Under the pieces are notes generated by a model. The model was not told where the DNA came from. It searched no databases and saw only the letters and a program-made list of their open reading frames with translations. Positions 1 to 9,629 of a stretch of DNA of 64,000 nt are shown here, piece after piece. This stretch comes from Fimisoma sp964619315. Lineage in GTDB: Bacteria > Bacillota > Clostridia > Peptostreptococcales > Anaerovoracaceae. Location: positions 62,001 through 126,000 of the forward strand of contig CAZUEH010000001.1 in the NCBI GenBank assembly GCA_964619315.1, in the 5' to 3' direction. The position numbers and the translations under genes were made by a program. How positions within the stretch are numbered: position 1 is the stretch's first letter; each line of letters opens with the position of its first letter.

Positions 1-2116
1 TACCAATTTCGTCTAATACTATAAGGCTTCTTGGCCCTGCAGAATTAAGTATGTATGAAAGCTCGCTCATTTCTACATAGAAAGTAGATTGTCCTTGAGC
101 CAAGTTATCAGATGCACCTATTCTTGTAAATATCCTATCTACTACACCTATTCTAGCACTTTCACAAGGGATAAAACAACCGGCTTGAGCCATTAAGACT
201 AACAGTGCAGTTTGTCTCATGTAGGTGGATTTTCCCGCCATATTTGGTCCTGTAATTAGAAGCAAACTTGCATCTTTGTCATTCAGATACGTGTCGTTTG
301 AAATGAAAAGGCCATTCGTTATAGTTTGCTCAATTACTGGATGTTTTCCTTTTACAATTTGAATCTCCAAAGAATCGTCAATTATGGGTTTGACATATCC
401 TTGCTTCTCGCTAACATAAGCAAAAGAGCACAAAACATCAAGTTTTGCGATAGCATCGGACGTCAATTGAATCGGAGTGATAAAGTCTTCTATGTACTGG
501 CGTAAGCTAGAAAAAAGTTCGTATTCCATTTGATTTATCTTTGCCTCGGCATTTAGTACAAGATTCTCCATGTCTTTTAACTCTGGTGTTATGAATCTTT
601 CAGCATTTGCCAAAGTTTGCTTGCGTATGTAGTTTTCAGGTATCTGATCATAAAAAGACTTGGTAATTTCGAGGTAATAACCAAAAACTCGATTGTAACC
701 CACTTTTAAATTACGGATTCCTGTTCTTTCACGCTCAATAGCTTCCAGGTTGGAAATCCACGATTTGCCACCTTTAATTGAGTCTTTAAGTTCGTCTAAC
801 TCTTTTGAATACCCTGTTTTTATCAAGCCACCTTCTTTTATAGTCATTGGTGGTTCTTCTAAAATGGCATCATCTATTATTTTATAAACCTCTTTGAGAG
901 GATCGATTTCGTCATTAATTTCATTTAAAATTTGAGAGTTGGTATACTCCAAAATGCTTTTAATTTCAGGTAAAAGTCCAAGGGAATTTTTCAAAGCTAT
1001 CATATCTTTGCCATTGGCATTGCCACAAGCAATACGGCCAGCAAGCCTTTCAAAATCATAAATTCCTTTTAGTGATTCTTTTATATTATTTCTGACTATA
1101 AGCTGATTATAAAGTTCATCTACGCCTTCTAGTCTTAGGCTGATCTCTTCCACTTCATTTAGGGGCTCTCTTAACCATTTTTTCATCTTACGGCTTCCCA
1201 TTGCAGTGTGTGTTTTATCGAGAATACCTAATAATGAGCCTGGGACTTTTTTGTCATAAAGAGTTTCTGTCAACTCTAAATTGCGCAAAGTGGCTTTATC
1301 TAAAGCCATATGCTTACCCATTTCGTATGTTTGAACTTTAGTTATTTGTTTGAGACTGTGTTTTTGAGTTTCCAGTAGATAATTCAACAATGCACCTAGG
1401 GCAAAAAGACAAAGACTGTCTTCTTCCATGCCTACGGCTATTGTGGAAAGGCAATTAAACTGCGCCTTTATTGATTCGATACATGACTTTTGTGAGAAGA
1501 ATTCGTTAGTAACAACATTGATGTATGCTTCTGTTACAATGCCCATTTCTTCTATAGAATAGTTTTGAGCAAAATCATCATTTACTATGATCTCTTTTGC
1601 ATTGATTTTGACAAGCTCATTAAGCAAAGTCTCGTAGAGATTTGCTTCGTTATATTCGCCGACTCTTAATTCCCCGGTGGAAATATCACAATAAGCTATC
1701 GACAGTCCTGAGATTGTTGGATCTATATACACAGCAGCAAGATAATTATTTTCTCTCTCCGCCAGCATTGATTGAGCTGTAACAGTTCCTGGTGTTACTA
1801 CTTGAACTACTTCACGCTTTACAAGCCCTTTAGAAGCTGCAGGGTCTTCTGTTTGCTCACAAATGGCTACTTTGTAGCCTTTGTCTACAAGTTTTGCAAT
1901 ATATGTTTCAGCGGAATGGAAAGGGACTCCACACATGGGAGCCCTTTCCTCCTGACCGCAATTTTTGCCGGTCAGCGTTAATTCTAATTCCTTTGACACT
2001 AATTTTGCGTCTTCGAAGAACATTTCATAGAAATCTCCCAGTCTGAAAAACAGAATGCAATCTTTATAATTTTCTTTAATTTTAAGATATTGTTCCATCA
2101 TTGGGGATAATTTCAT
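1..2116 (-). CDS. mutS: DNA mismatch repair protein MutS (partial, 3' end outside window)
   Basis: MutS recognises mismatches and small loops and starts repair with MutL. The 705 codons present start at an ATG at 2116 and read MKLSPMMEQYLKIKENYKDC. The mismatch-wedging Phe-x-Glu motif lies in GDFYEMF (about residues 27-33). The P-loop GPNMAGKST is at about residues 623-631. The window ends just after the Walker B sequence LIVLDEIG, so roughly the last 150-170 residues (rest of the ATPase and dimer helices) are missing only because of the window edge. The gene starts 44 bases after the aminotransferase gene on the same strand and is probably in that operon. No frameshift was seen in what is present. 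Family assignment is essentially certain. Confidence 0.97.
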   Translation of the reverse strand, partial: MKLSPMMEQYLKIKENYKDCILFFRLGDFYEMFFEDAKLVSKELELTLTGKNCGQEERAPMCGVPFHSAETYIAKLVDKGYKVAICEQTEDPAASKGLVKREVVQVVTPGTVTAQSMLAERENNYLAAVYIDPTISGLSIAYCDISTGELRVGEYNEANLYETLLNELVKINAKEIIVNDDFAQNYSIEEMGIVTEAYINVVTNEFFSQKSCIESIKAQFNCLSTIAVGMEEDSLCLFALGALLNYLLETQKHSLKQITKVQTYEMGKHMALDKATLRNLELTETLYDKKVPGSLLGILDKTHTAMGSRKMKKWLREPLNEVEEISLRLEGVDELYNQLIVRNNIKESLKGIYDFERLAGRIACGNANGKDMIALKNSLGLLPEIKSILEYTNSQILNEINDEIDPLKEVYKIIDDAILEEPPMTIKEGGLIKTGYSKELDELKDSIKGGKSWISNLEAIERERTGIRNLKVGYNRVFGYYLEITKSFYDQIPENYIRKQTLANAERFITPELKDMENLVLNAEAKINQMEYELFSSLRQYIEDFITPIQLTSDAIAKLDVLCSFAYVSEKQGYVKPIIDDSLEIQIVKGKHPVIEQTITNGLFISNDTYLNDKDASLLLITGPNMAGKSTYMRQTALLVLMAQAGCFIPCESARIGVVDRIFTRIGASDNLAQGQSTFYVEMSELSYILNSAGPRSLIVLDEIG

Positions 2117-2160
2117 AATGTCGCGTCCTCTATTCTTTGCTAAATATATTAAATGCTAAA

Positions 2161-3351
2161 CTATCTGTTATTGTATGCCTTGATACCTTCTTTAATAACG
2201 TTGATTCCAGCCTTCATATCTTCTGCATTAAGAACGTATGCGATACGCATATCAGACTTGCCTACGCCTGGAGTGCTAAAGAATCCGCCAGCAGGTGCGA
2301 ACATACAAGTTTCGCCATCTACGTCAAATTCCTTAAGTAGGAAAATCAAGAATTCTTCTGCATCATCAACTGGAAGCTGTGCTGTTATGTAGAATGCACC
2401 TTCAGGTACTCCGTATTTGATTCCTTCGATTTCATTAAGTGCTTCAACTGAAACATCTCTTCTGTATTCGTACTCTTTCTTGATGTCATTGAAATATGCT
2501 GGATCAAGATTGTAAAGAGCAGCAGAACCAACCTGATCAAGAGTTGGGCAGCAAAGTCTTGCTTGAGCCATCTTCATTAAGTTGTTCATCAATTCTTCGT
2601 TCTTACAAGCAACAGAACCAATTCTTGCGCCGCAAGCTGAGAATCTCTTTGAAACGGAGTCAACGATTACTACATTCTGTTCAGCTTCTTTGAATGAACC
2701 GAAAGTAGTCATTTCTCTTCCATCATATACGAACTCTCTGTAAACTTCGTCAGCGATGATGAATAAATCATGCTTCAAAGCTATATCAACGATAAGCTGC
2801 ATTTCATCCTTTGTTAAAACCTTACCTGTAGGGTTACCTGGGTTGATTATGCAAATAGCTTTAGTTTTAGGAGTTATTACGCCTTCGATTTTTTCTCTTA
2901 CGGCATACTGATATCCATCTTCTGCAGTTGTAGGGATTGCAACAACCTTACCACCTGCTTGTCCTACGAATGTTTTGTAGTTAGTGTAGAAAGGCTCAGC
3001 CATAACAACTTCGTCACCTTCATCTAACATAGCAGTCATAAGCATGCTGATAGCTTCAGAACCACCGTTTGTAACCAAAAGGTCTTTCTTTTCGAATTGT
3101 AGTCCAATTCTTTCATAATATCCTAACAAGGCATCCAAAAGATCAGTAACACCATGAGAATTAGCATAAGCTAATACTTCTTCATCATAGTTTTTGATTG
3201 CATCAAAGAAAGCATCAGGTGTCTTAATATCAGGTTGACCGATATTTAATCCGTATACTTTCTTTCCTGCCGCTTTTGCAGCCTCTGCATATGGAACGAA
3301 TTTTCTAATTGGTGAAAGTTCCATAGACATAATTTTTTTTGATAGTTTCAT
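2161..3351 (-). CDS. Class I/II pyridoxal-phosphate aminotransferase (aspartate aminotransferase-like)
   Basis: A 396-residue fold-type I aminotransferase that would move an amino group between an amino acid and a 2-oxo acid in the cytosol. Visible landmarks are the N-terminal GLNIGQPDIKTP, the NPTG loop in PGNPTGK (about 171-177), DEVYREF (about 201-207) and the Schiff-base lysine in DSVSKRFSACGARIG (K235). The length is normal. The sequence resembles the AspC/AlaT-like group common in Clostridia; the substrate cannot be read from sequence, and aspartate, alanine or aromatic amino acids are all possible. It lies 32 bases downstream of tlyA and 44 upstream of mutS, with no clear metabolic link to either. 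Confidence 0.9.
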   Translation of the reverse strand: MKLSKKIMSMELSPIRKFVPYAEAAKAAGKKVYGLNIGQPDIKTPDAFFDAIKNYDEEVLAYANSHGVTDLLDALLGYYERIGLQFEKKDLLVTNGGSEAISMLMTAMLDEGDEVVMAEPFYTNYKTFVGQAGGKVVAIPTTAEDGYQYAVREKIEGVITPKTKAICIINPGNPTGKVLTKDEMQLIVDIALKHDLFIIADEVYREFVYDGREMTTFGSFKEAEQNVVIVDSVSKRFSACGARIGSVACKNEELMNNLMKMAQARLCCPTLDQVGSAALYNLDPAYFNDIKKEYEYRRDVSVEALNEIEGIKYGVPEGAFYITAQLPVDDAEEFLIFLLKEFDVDGETCMFAPAGGFFSTPGVGKSDMRIAYVLNAEDMKAGINVIKEGIKAYNNR

Positions 3352-3383
3352 GTCTTTCTCCTTTAATTTACTAATACTTACTT

Positions 3384-4199
3384 TTATTCTAACTCCTCAT
3401 GGGAGGTGTTAACTAATTGTTCAACTTGCAAACCATTAAGATCGAATGCTTCGTCGTTTTTTCCTTTGCCATCTACATACAAAAGGAACTCTATATTGCC
3501 CTTTGCACCAGTAACTGGACTATAGGTAATATCCGTTGGATTAAGTCCGTTATCAACTGCATATTTTATCACATTTTCCACTACTTGTACATGGACTTTT
3601 CTATCTCTTACGATACCTTTTTTCCCTACTTGTTCACGTCCTGCCTCGAATTGAGGTTTAATTAAACATACCAGCTTACCATTTTCTTTTAGCATTGCTG
3701 CTGCCACAGGAAAAATCAGTTTAAGTGATATAAAAGACACATCGATACTTATAAAATCCAAAGGCTCTATAGTTTCTTTATCTATGTAACGGATATTGCA
3801 CTTTTCCATATTTACAACGCGAGAATCAGTTCTCAGCTTATAATCGAGTTGCCCGTAGCCAACGTCTACTGCATATACTTTAGATGCCCCGTTTTGTAAC
3901 ATACAATCAGTAAATCCACCAGTTGAGGCTCCTATGTCCATACAAACCTTGTCTATAAGATCAAAATTCCACTTTTTCATGGACTTTTCAAGCTTTAGCC
4001 CCCCTCTGCTTACATAGGGGCACAAATTGCTCTTAACGGTTATTATCGCCTCTGTGTCCACCATATTTCCGGCTTTATCGCTACGCTGGCCATCTACATA
4101 GACAATTCCTGCCATAATAGATGCTTTCGCCTTTTCTCTTGAGGGAAAGAAACCTTTTTCTACTAATAATACATCTAATCTATCCTTCAAAAGTTTCAC
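3384..4199 (-). CDS. tlyA: TlyA family rRNA 2'-O-methyltransferase
   Basis: A 271-residue protein with an N-terminal S4 RNA-binding domain (about 5-65, RLDVLLVEKGFFPSREKAKA) followed by an FtsJ/RrmJ-like SAM-dependent methyltransferase domain with DIGASTGGFTDCML as the SAM-binding motif. Members of the family methylate ribosomal RNA riboses; the old hemolysin label comes from mycobacterial and Brachyspira work. The start is a GTG that lies 20 bases inside the end of dxs, preceded by AAAGGA at short spacing. The overlap with dxs implies translational coupling. The dxs-tlyA neighbourhood is typical of Clostridia and Bacillus-type genomes. Confidence 0.92.
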   Translation of the reverse strand: MKLLKDRLDVLLVEKGFFPSREKAKASIMAGIVYVDGQRSDKAGNMVDTEAIITVKSNLCPYVSRGGLKLEKSMKKWNFDLIDKVCMDIGASTGGFTDCMLQNGASKVYAVDVGYGQLDYKLRTDSRVVNMEKCNIRYIDKETIEPLDFISIDVSFISLKLIFPVAAAMLKENGKLVCLIKPQFEAGREQVGKKGIVRDRKVHVQVVENVIKYAVDNGLNPTDITYSPVTGAKGNIEFLLYVDGKGKNDEAFDLNGLQVEQLVNTSHEELE

Positions 4200-6042
4200 A
4201 TATCCTTTCTGTTATCTTTTCTGGAGTCAAGCCGTATTTATCAGCTAATTCATTGAAAGTTCCTTGTGGTACAAAGGCATCAGGCCAACCAAAGTTTAAG
4301 GTTTTGATCTTAGAATTCATTAGTTTGGCATTCATTTGCATACCAAAGCCGCCCGATAAGGAGTTGTCCTCTATTGTAACTATTAATTCTGGTGACAGGG
4401 AACAATCTTCTAAAGGGTTCAAATCCAACGGTTTAACAGAAGATACATCTACTAATCCTGCATCAATTCCCTTTTCTTTGAGTAGTTGGCACACTAAGTT
4501 TCCACACTCAAACATTTTACCACATGCCCATATATCTATTTTGCTACTATTTTTAATTCTGCTGTTATTTCCTGAGTAGGTTGACATAATTTCGTTATTG
4601 TATTTTGTTGTGCCTCTCGGATATCTTATTGCCACTGGGCCATTTAGTGATAATGCATAGTCAAACATTGCTTCTAACTGGTTTCCATCATGTGGTGTTA
4701 GTATTGTCATGTTAGGTATTGTTGACAAATAAGACAAGTCAAAGATGCCGTGATGGGTTTCTCCATCTGCTCCTACACAGCCGGCCCTATCTATCGCAAA
4801 GATTACAGGAAGTTTCTGCATGCAAACATCCTGCATGATTTGATCATACGCTCTTTGCAAGAAAGACGAATATATACAGACTACAGGTTTCATTCCACCC
4901 TTTGCAAGGCCTGCCGCAAATGAAACTGCATGTTCTTCTGCAATTCCTACATCAAAGAATCTGTTAGGATATTTTTTCGAAAACCTGTCAAGGCCTGTTG
5001 CTTCGCACATTGCAGCGGTTATTGCAACAAGGTTTTCGTTTTCTTCTGCTCTTCTACAAATTAGCTTTCCCAAAATAGAAGAAAAGGATTCTTCATTAGT
5101 ACTTGAAAGAAGGCAACCTGTTGTAGTATCAAATGGGCCAATTCCGTGGAACTTTCCAGGGGCTTTTTCGGCATTTTTGTAGCCTTTGCCTTTTTTAGTA
5201 ATAACATGTATCAATACTGGTTCATCTAAATCTTTCGCCTTGGCTAAAACAGTGGTCATTTCTTTGATATTATGGCCATCAATTGGTCCAAAGTATGTGA
5301 ACCCTAACTCTTCAAATAAAACGCCTCCATCATATAATATGGAGTACTTTAAGTCGTTTTTAAAATCAGCCAATCCATTGGCTAAGGCTTTTCCGATAGA
5401 CGGAATCGCACTCAGGCTCCTTTTAACAAAGTTCTTCGCGCCAAGATATCCTTTAGAGGTTCTGAGAGTTGTCAAATGCTTTGAAATTCCTCCGGTGTTT
5501 GGAGAAATAGACATTCCATTATCATTGAGAATTACAATGACTTTTGACTTGGAATCGCCTACATTGTTTAGTCCCTCATAAGCCATTCCACCAGTTAAGG
5601 AGCCGTCCCCAATTACAGCAACAACTTCAAACTTTTCTTTATTAACATCTCTAGCAGCAGCCAAACCAGCGGCAGCAGAGATAGAAACACTGCTGTGTCC
5701 CGTATCATATGGGTCATGTGGACTTTCTTCTGACTTTGGAAAGCCGCTTAAACCATTAAGTTGTCTAAGTGTATCGAATTCTCCAGCTCTACCAGTCAAT
5801 ATTTTGTGAACATAGGACTGGTGCCCTACATCCCATATTATCTTATCTTTAGGACTGTCGAACATTTTATGTAAAGCTATTGTTAGTTCTACAACGCCAA
5901 GATTTGAAGCTAAGTGGCCACCTGTTGCCGAAACTTTTTCAATGAGAAAATCTCTTATTGCATATGGCAAAAGACTTAACTCTTCATCGTTCATTTCCTT
6001 CAAATCTTCCGGAAAATTATAATCTGTAATATCTGATTTCAT
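4180..6042 (-). CDS. dxs: 1-deoxy-D-xylulose-5-phosphate synthase
   Basis: First enzyme of the methylerythritol phosphate route to isoprenoids: condenses pyruvate and glyceraldehyde 3-phosphate using thiamine diphosphate. The 620-residue length is standard. The thiamine-binding motif runs from GDGSLTGG (about 145-152) to ILNDN (N173). Other landmarks are DVGHQSYVHK (about 71-80), the catalytic-region GIAEEHAV, and the C-terminal transketolase domain with RYPRGT. It lies directly downstream of ispA, pairing precursor supply with chain elongation, and overlaps tlyA by 20 bases. Confidence 0.97.
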   Translation of the reverse strand: MKSDITDYNFPEDLKEMNDEELSLLPYAIRDFLIEKVSATGGHLASNLGVVELTIALHKMFDSPKDKIIWDVGHQSYVHKILTGRAGEFDTLRQLNGLSGFPKSEESPHDPYDTGHSSVSISAAAGLAAARDVNKEKFEVVAVIGDGSLTGGMAYEGLNNVGDSKSKVIVILNDNGMSISPNTGGISKHLTTLRTSKGYLGAKNFVKRSLSAIPSIGKALANGLADFKNDLKYSILYDGGVLFEELGFTYFGPIDGHNIKEMTTVLAKAKDLDEPVLIHVITKKGKGYKNAEKAPGKFHGIGPFDTTTGCLLSSTNEESFSSILGKLICRRAEENENLVAITAAMCEATGLDRFSKKYPNRFFDVGIAEEHAVSFAAGLAKGGMKPVVCIYSSFLQRAYDQIMQDVCMQKLPVIFAIDRAGCVGADGETHHGIFDLSYLSTIPNMTILTPHDGNQLEAMFDYALSLNGPVAIRYPRGTTKYNNEIMSTYSGNNSRIKNSSKIDIWACGKMFECGNLVCQLLKEKGIDAGLVDVSSVKPLDLNPLEDCSLSPELIVTIEDNSLSGGFGMQMNAKLMNSKIKTLNFGWPDAFVPQGTFNELADKYGLTPEKITERICETFEG

Positions 6043-6071
6043 TAAAACGCCTTCTTTTTATATAATATCGT

Positions 6072-6968
6072 TTATTTGGTGCGTCTTGCTAAGCTTAACA
6101 CCAAGTCTCTAAAAAATTCTGCATCATCGTAATAGTCTTCGATAGCTTCTACTGCTTTTTCTGTCAATTCATCTAGGCGTTTATAAGCAGCCTCGAGTCC
6201 ATTTATTGATGGGTATGTATTCTTTGATTTTTTCAAATCGGAGCCAGTGGCTTTTCCTAGTTCTTCAGGATTTCCAACTACGTCTAAAATATCATCGGCT
6301 ATTTGATAAGCCAAGCCTAGGTTCTCAGAGTATTTATGAAGATCATTTGTCATCTCATCTGTAGGATTTCCCAAATAAACTCCGGCCTTTATTGCTGATT
6401 CAAACAAAGCCCCTGTCTTATTAATATGAATGTATTCGAGCATTTCTTTGGAAGCAATAGCATTTTCGGCCTCGATATCAGAAACCTGACCCGCTACCAT
6501 TCCTCTACATCCTGCGCCTTTAGCAATTTCGTATGCTGCATTGACTCTCTTCTTTATCTTTTCAGGGGAGTCGTACCACAGCATCATGTCTTTTGCAATG
6601 GTTTCAAATGCACAAGTAAGCAATCCATCTCCTGCTAACGTGGCAATGGCCTCGCCGTAAACTTTATGGTTGGTAGGAAGCCCTCTTCTTAAATCATCAT
6701 TGTCCATAGCTGGCAAATCGTCATGTATCAGAGAATATGTATGTATATATTCCACAGCACATGCATAAGGCAAGGCTTCTTTGATATTTCCACCAGCAAA
6801 CTCACAAGCAGCTAAAAGCAGTACTGAACGTATGCGTTTGCCGCCAGCAGTAAGGCTGTATTTTATTGAGTCGTACAAGGAAATACTCTTATTGTCTATA
6901 TTAGGAATAAAGTCCATTAGATGTTCATCTATATATGCTTTATATTCTTCAAAACTTCTATCCACCAT
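6072..6968 (-). CDS. ispA: Polyprenyl (farnesyl/geranyl) diphosphate synthase
   Basis: A 298-residue trans-isoprenyl diphosphate synthase. The first aspartate-rich motif is DDLPAMDNDD (about 83-92) and the second is DDILD (about 225-229). AGGKRIRSVL gives the isopentenyl-diphosphate-binding basic residues. Length and position between xseB and dxs are those of IspA, which makes farnesyl diphosphate for undecaprenol and other isoprenoids. Product chain length is inferred from family and context only. The start lies two bases after the end of xseB. Confidence 0.94.
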   Translation of the reverse strand: MVDRSFEEYKAYIDEHLMDFIPNIDNKSISLYDSIKYSLTAGGKRIRSVLLLAACEFAGGNIKEALPYACAVEYIHTYSLIHDDLPAMDNDDLRRGLPTNHKVYGEAIATLAGDGLLTCAFETIAKDMMLWYDSPEKIKKRVNAAYEIAKGAGCRGMVAGQVSDIEAENAIASKEMLEYIHINKTGALFESAIKAGVYLGNPTDEMTNDLHKYSENLGLAYQIADDILDVVGNPEELGKATGSDLKKSKNTYPSINGLEAAYKRLDELTEKAVEAIEDYYDDAEFFRDLVLSLARRTK

Positions 6969-6970
6969 GA

Positions 6971-7153
6971 TTATTCACTTGCTCCTTCATAAACTTCTAT
7001 TTTTTGCTTAGCATCCTTTAGGATTTGGTTGCATTTGTTATAGCAATCAATGCCTTCTTCATAACATTTAATAGCTTCTTCTAAGGTAATGTCTTCTTGC
7101 TTTATCTTTTCTGACATTTTCTCAAGTTTCTTTGCGGATTCTTCAAAGGTCAT
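6971..7153 (-). CDS. xseB: Exodeoxyribonuclease VII small subunit
   Basis: A short helical protein of 60 residues reading MTFEESAKKLEKMSEKIKQE, with the family pattern ATFEE..LEEIV..LE and a second half EEAIKCYEEGIDCYNKCNQI. The XseB subunits coat the XseA catalytic subunit in exonuclease VII, which degrades single-stranded DNA from both ends. The ATG at 7153 is preferred over an in-frame GTG three codons earlier because AAGGAAGGTGA lies upstream of it. It overlaps the end of xseA by 11 bases. Confidence 0.92.
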   Translation of the reverse strand: MTFEESAKKLEKMSEKIKQEDITLEEAIKCYEEGIDCYNKCNQILKDAKQKIEVYEGASE

Positions 7154-8297
7154 TTTTATCACCTTCCTTCAAGTCTGAAATATTAAATTCTATTGAGCCA
7201 TCTTTAAAATACAGTTTGTATCTATTTTGAGGTTGAAAGTCTTTGACCGAAGTTATTACTTTGCCTTGCAGATTTTCAACTATCGTATAGCCTTTTGAAA
7301 GGACTCCGATCGGATTGTTCTCTTCCAGCGAAATTCGCTTTTGCTCTATTTGACTTGCAATCCTATCAATTCTGTGAAGCAGTGAAGTCTTCATATCGTC
7401 AGCATATCCATCACATAAAAGCTGTGAATACGACACTTTGCCTTTTAAGGTTGAAAGAAGATTTTCCTTAAACGATATTAGTCGTTGTTTTAACTGCTCA
7501 TCATCTGGAACTGCTTTTTCTGCGGCAGCTGTCGGAGTTTCTGCTCTAAGGTCTGCTACAAAGTCACATATTGAGAAGTCTATTTCATGCCCTACGGCCG
7601 AAATTATTGGGATATTAGACCGAAATACCGCTTTTGCTAAGATTTCCTCGTTAAAAGCCCATAAATCCTCTGAGGAGCCTCCTCCACGGCCTACAATAAG
7701 CACGTCTATGTCATCTATCTGTTCATTTATAAAATCTAAAGTTTCAGCAATGTTTGCTGCAGCTTCTGGTCCTTGTACTAAAACTGGAAATACTGTGACA
7801 TCAACCATCTTCGTTCTATTTTTGATTATCTTTATCATATCACGAACGGCCGCACCTGTTTCAGAAGTTACTAGTCCTATTTTTTTAGGAAATTGAGGAA
7901 TAGGTTTTTTATATTTTGTGTCGAATAATCCCTCTTCATCTAGCTTTTTTTTGAGAAGTTCAAAAGCCATCGACAAATTGCCTTCGCCTTCAATTTCTAT
8001 GTTCTTCACAAATAAAGTGTACGTGCCACCTTTTTTGTAAACATTTATATATCCATAAACGATTACCTCGATACCATCTCCCAGCGTGTAATTAAGGTTT
8101 TTTACATAAGAAGCTGGCAAAAAGCAGTTTATCTTGGAGGTCTGATCGATCATTGAGAAATAGACATGTCCTGAACTGTGAAACTTCAGGTTTGAAATTT
8201 CTCCCTTAACAGATATATTACCCAATAAAGGGTCTGTTGAAAGAATTCTGCTAATATATTCATTTAGTTGGGAAACCGATACCGGTCTTAAAGCCAT
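7143..8297 (-). CDS. xseA: Exodeoxyribonuclease VII large subunit
   Basis: Catalytic subunit of exonuclease VII, 384 residues, a little short for the family. The N-terminal OB-fold reads VSVSQLNEYISRIL to SGHVYFSMIDQ; the catalytic core carries GLVTSETGAAVRDMI, LIVGRGGGSSEDLWAFNEE and ISAVGHEIDFSICDFVADLRAETPT split over about residues 130-255. A predicted coiled-coil region follows, then the C-terminal segment PIGVLSKGYTIV. A clear TTGGAGGT ribosome site precedes the ATG. It overlaps the TsaD-like gene by 10 bases and xseB by 11. Confidence 0.96.
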   Translation of the reverse strand: MALRPVSVSQLNEYISRILSTDPLLGNISVKGEISNLKFHSSGHVYFSMIDQTSKINCFLPASYVKNLNYTLGDGIEVIVYGYINVYKKGGTYTLFVKNIEIEGEGNLSMAFELLKKKLDEEGLFDTKYKKPIPQFPKKIGLVTSETGAAVRDMIKIIKNRTKMVDVTVFPVLVQGPEAAANIAETLDFINEQIDDIDVLIVGRGGGSSEDLWAFNEEILAKAVFRSNIPIISAVGHEIDFSICDFVADLRAETPTAAAEKAVPDDEQLKQRLISFKENLLSTLKGKVSYSQLLCDGYADDMKTSLLHRIDRIASQIEQKRISLEENNPIGVLSKGYTIVENLQGKVITSVKDFQPQNRYKLYFKDGSIEFNISDLKEGDKNDL

Positions 8298-9241
8298 ATA
8301 TTTTTACCTCCAAGAAGTGCAATTCCTATGGCGTTGTCTGAAGACAACTGTGGCTTTCCAAAAACTATATTTAACTCTTTATATAAATTTTCTGCTAAAA
8401 AGTTTCTCATATATGAACTACATGATACTCCTCCCGCGTATATAAAATTATCAATGTTATACTTAGTTGATAATTGCATAGTCATTTCCATTATCGAGAA
8501 AGATAATTTAAAAAACAAATCGTCGATAAGCACCGCTGGTATTGTTTCTGCCTCTAAGGCTCTCTGAGCTTGAGTTTCTATTCCGGAAAGGTTTACATAC
8601 CCATCGTTTACTTTAATCTTTGAAAGGACGTTTTTTCGCCCTATAGAGGACATTGCAATCTTGTCCATTGCTTCCCCACATGGGAACTCTAATCCTATAG
8701 ATACACCAACACGGTCAAGTACTTGTCCATAAGCCAAATCCTTTGAGCCACCAACTATTTCAAAGATTCCATTAGTCTCATCTATGAGCAATGCCTCTGT
8801 CGTGCCTCCACTAAAGTGAAAGCATATTATAGGATCTTTGTTTGCTAACTCTGAATAATAACGGATAGCTTCCAAATGTCCTTCTTGATGAGAATACTCA
8901 TAAAGCGGCACATTTAAAGCTGTACTAAGGTTTTTAGCACATGATTCTCCTGCTGTAAACACTGGCATATATGAGCCTTCTACAGGTCTTGGCTTTGTTG
9001 ATACTGCAACACAACCGATGTTTTCTCTTATTGAGTCCTCCTTAAGAGCTTCCTCAATTACCTCTGGTAGTTTTTGTACATGCTGAAATAGAGCCTCAGA
9101 TTGTCTGAGCCCTCTTTCTCCTTTTTTTACTGTTAAAAGCTCTTGGCTGTTAAATAATACCTCTCCTGTATTATCAACAATTGCCACAGAGGTTTTATAA
9201 TTACTCGTATCAATTCCTAATGAAAAAATTTTTTTGTTCAT
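8288..9241 (-). CDS. TsaD/Kae1-like (peptidase M22) paralogue
   Basis: A 317-residue protein of the ASKHA/Kae1 fold, often annotated O-sialoglycoprotein endopeptidase. N-terminal LGIDTSNYKTSVAIVD is the first phosphate motif, HQEGH (about 118-122) keeps the HxxxH metal-binding pair seen in TsaD, FHFSGGTTEALLID is the second nucleotide motif, and YAGGVSCSSYMRNFL plus SSDNAIGIALLGG form the C-terminal lobe. TsaD works with TsaB and TsaE to make N6-threonylcarbamoyladenosine in tRNA; neither partner is in this window. The position between nusB and xseA is where Clostridia carry a second, divergent copy, so I read it as a paralogue, not the canonical TsaD. Its own reaction is not known to me. Confidence 0.75.
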   Translation of the reverse strand: MNKKIFSLGIDTSNYKTSVAIVDNTGEVLFNSQELLTVKKGERGLRQSEALFQHVQKLPEVIEEALKEDSIRENIGCVAVSTKPRPVEGSYMPVFTAGESCAKNLSTALNVPLYEYSHQEGHLEAIRYYSELANKDPIICFHFSGGTTEALLIDETNGIFEIVGGSKDLAYGQVLDRVGVSIGLEFPCGEAMDKIAMSSIGRKNVLSKIKVNDGYVNLSGIETQAQRALEAETIPAVLIDDLFFKLSFSIMEMTMQLSTKYNIDNFIYAGGVSCSSYMRNFLAENLYKELNIVFGKPQLSSDNAIGIALLGGKNIWL

Positions 9242-9242
9242 A

Positions 9243-9629
9243 TCACCCTATATTCTTTAATATAGCATTTATAAATTTAAACGATTGGTCATTTCCATAA
9301 CGCTTAGCTAATTCTACACCTTCGTTAATAGCTACAGCTTTTGGAATCTGATCTAAATAAAGTATCTCACATATTGCAAGTCTTGTTACAGCTAAGTCGG
9401 TTTTGGCCATTCTTGAAATTGGCCAGCCTTTGCTGTACTCATTTATAGATTGATTTATCTCTTCAATATGCTCACATACATTGTTTAATATTGAGTCAAT
9501 ATATTCTTTATGTTGTCCAAGCTGCTCTTGTGCCAACAGATTTTCTACATTTTCTTTTACAAACTCGTTTTGAGCTTCCATTTGAAATATACATTTCATT
9601 GCCAGCTCTCTTGCTTCTGTTCTATTCAT
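9243..9629 (-). CDS. nusB: Transcription antitermination factor NusB
   Basis: An all-helical RNA-binding protein of 128 residues that joins NusE, NusA and NusG on boxA RNA to prevent premature termination, mainly on rRNA operons. The family pattern is visible: MNRTEARELAMKCIFQME, then GWPISRMAKTDLAVTRLAI and IPKAVAINEGVELAKRYG. A longer reading frame extends 14 codons upstream, but the ATG at 9629 has GGGAGA just before it and matches the usual NusB start. It begins 8 bases inside the end of the Asp23 gene. Confidence 0.95.
   Translation of the reverse strand: MNRTEARELAMKCIFQMEAQNEFVKENVENLLAQEQLGQHKEYIDSILNNVCEHIEEINQSINEYSKGWPISRMAKTDLAVTRLAICEILYLDQIPKAVAINEGVELAKRYGNDQSFKFINAILKNIG

Noticed and set aside
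8288..9241. Glycoprotein endopeptidase function
   Set aside because: That name derives from an old annotation of the TsaD/Kae1 family; the fold is an ASKHA nucleotide-binding domain.
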